Assembly: GCA_035063885.1 (NCBI GenBank)
Contig: JAPSFM010000176.1
Coordinates: forward strand, 1 to 6,752
DNA length: 6,752 nucleotides
Origin: CAADGY01 sp900696665
GTDB lineage: Bacteria > Acidobacteriota > Terriglobia > Bryobacterales > Bryobacteraceae
Reading direction: 5' to 3'
Below, piece by piece: positions 6,637 through 6,752 of the stretch (its first letter is position 1; each line of letters opens with the position of its first letter). Below the pieces are notes generated by a model. The model did not search any database and was not told where the DNA came from. It saw nothing but the letters and a program-made list of their open reading frames with translations. Position numbers and translations under genes: made by a program.

Positions 6637-6654
6637 GGCCCATTATGGGGCCCC
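6637..6654. terminator. Weak hairpin between convergent genes
   Basis: GGCCC (6637-6641) can pair with GGGCC (6648-6652) around a six-base loop; an overlapping GGGGCCCC palindrome (6647-6654) is an alternative. It lies 14 bases after the transporter stop, where a terminator is expected, and it could act in both directions. No U-run follows on either strand, so it is not a classical intrinsic terminator. Confidence 0.3.
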
Positions 6655-6674
6655 AAGTGAGAATTTCGTACTCG

Positions 6675-6752
6675 TTAGGCGGCAGCCTTCAGCCCGACGG
6701 CGCGCAGCAACTCGTCCAGGTCGTCAACAATTCGCTGGTATAGGCGGTCGAG
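6675..6752 (-). CDS. C-terminal end of an unrecognised minus-strand gene
   Basis: Reading leftward from the right edge, 25 codons stay open and end at TAA (6677-6675). The peptide is LDRLYQRIVDDLDELLRAVG followed by LKAAA. It has a strong heptad-like helical character with alternating acidic and leucine residues, as in a protein's closing helix. I do not recognise the family. It is convergent with the transporter gene, with 51 bases between the two stops. The piece is short, so it could be a chance open frame. I favour a real gene because of the helix-like composition, the clean stop and the hairpin placed between the stops. Confidence 0.4.
   Translation of the reverse strand, partial: LDRLYQRIVDDLDELLRAVGLKAAA

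Overview
The window carries five near-complete or complete protein genes and a sixth cut by the right edge, in an ordinary chromosomal-looking arrangement. Base composition is GC-rich by eye, except for one strongly AT-rich patch at about 1791-1860 and a shorter one at about 4514-4560. I see no transposase, integrase, CRISPR array, tRNA, rRNA, phage gene or attachment site. The organism is probably a GC-rich soil-type bacterium. An Acidobacteriota (Bryobacter/Solibacter-like) origin is my best guess, from the gene style (stand-alone degenerate receiver, M20 dipeptidase, proline-rich DedA variant, weak Shine-Dalgarno sequences). This is inference, not proof. NAD-dependent LigA confirms a bacterial source.

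Layout. The left two thirds (1-4513) read on the minus strand. From its transcriptional start this block is ligA (4513 to 2522), a DedA/VTT membrane protein coupled to the ligA stop (2522 to 1929), a 160-base AT-rich gap with a very good promoter, a small receiver-like protein (1768 to 1382), and an M20 dipeptidase (1324 to beyond base 1). The dipeptidase has no obvious promoter of its own and is probably co-transcribed with the receiver gene. The right third reads on the plus strand: a diacylglycerol/lipid-kinase-family protein (start about 4525, stop 5460) and an AI-2E/PerM-type transporter (5523-6623). ligA and the lipid kinase are head to head, with about 11 bases between their likely start codons. 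At 6675-6752 the C-terminal end of another minus-strand gene enters, convergent with the transporter.

How the genes fit. LigA seals nicks in replication and repair. The DedA protein is an inner-membrane protein of a family that includes lipid-carrier translocases. The lipid kinase phosphorylates a lipid headgroup and the AI-2E-family protein is a polytopic exporter. DedA and the kinase could both touch lipid metabolism, but they sit on opposite strands, so this is weak. The receiver-dipeptidase pair looks like a separately controlled two-gene unit.

I do not see an obviously new multi-gene system. The observations most worth a second look are: (1) the receiver has lost its phosphoacceptor Asp, its acidic pair and its switch Lys; (2) its promoter has a 16-bp perfect palindrome over the -35 box and an A/T run just upstream; (3) a shared or overlapping -10 sequence sits between ligA and the lipid kinase; (4) two mutually exclusive hairpins can form between the receiver and dipeptidase genes.
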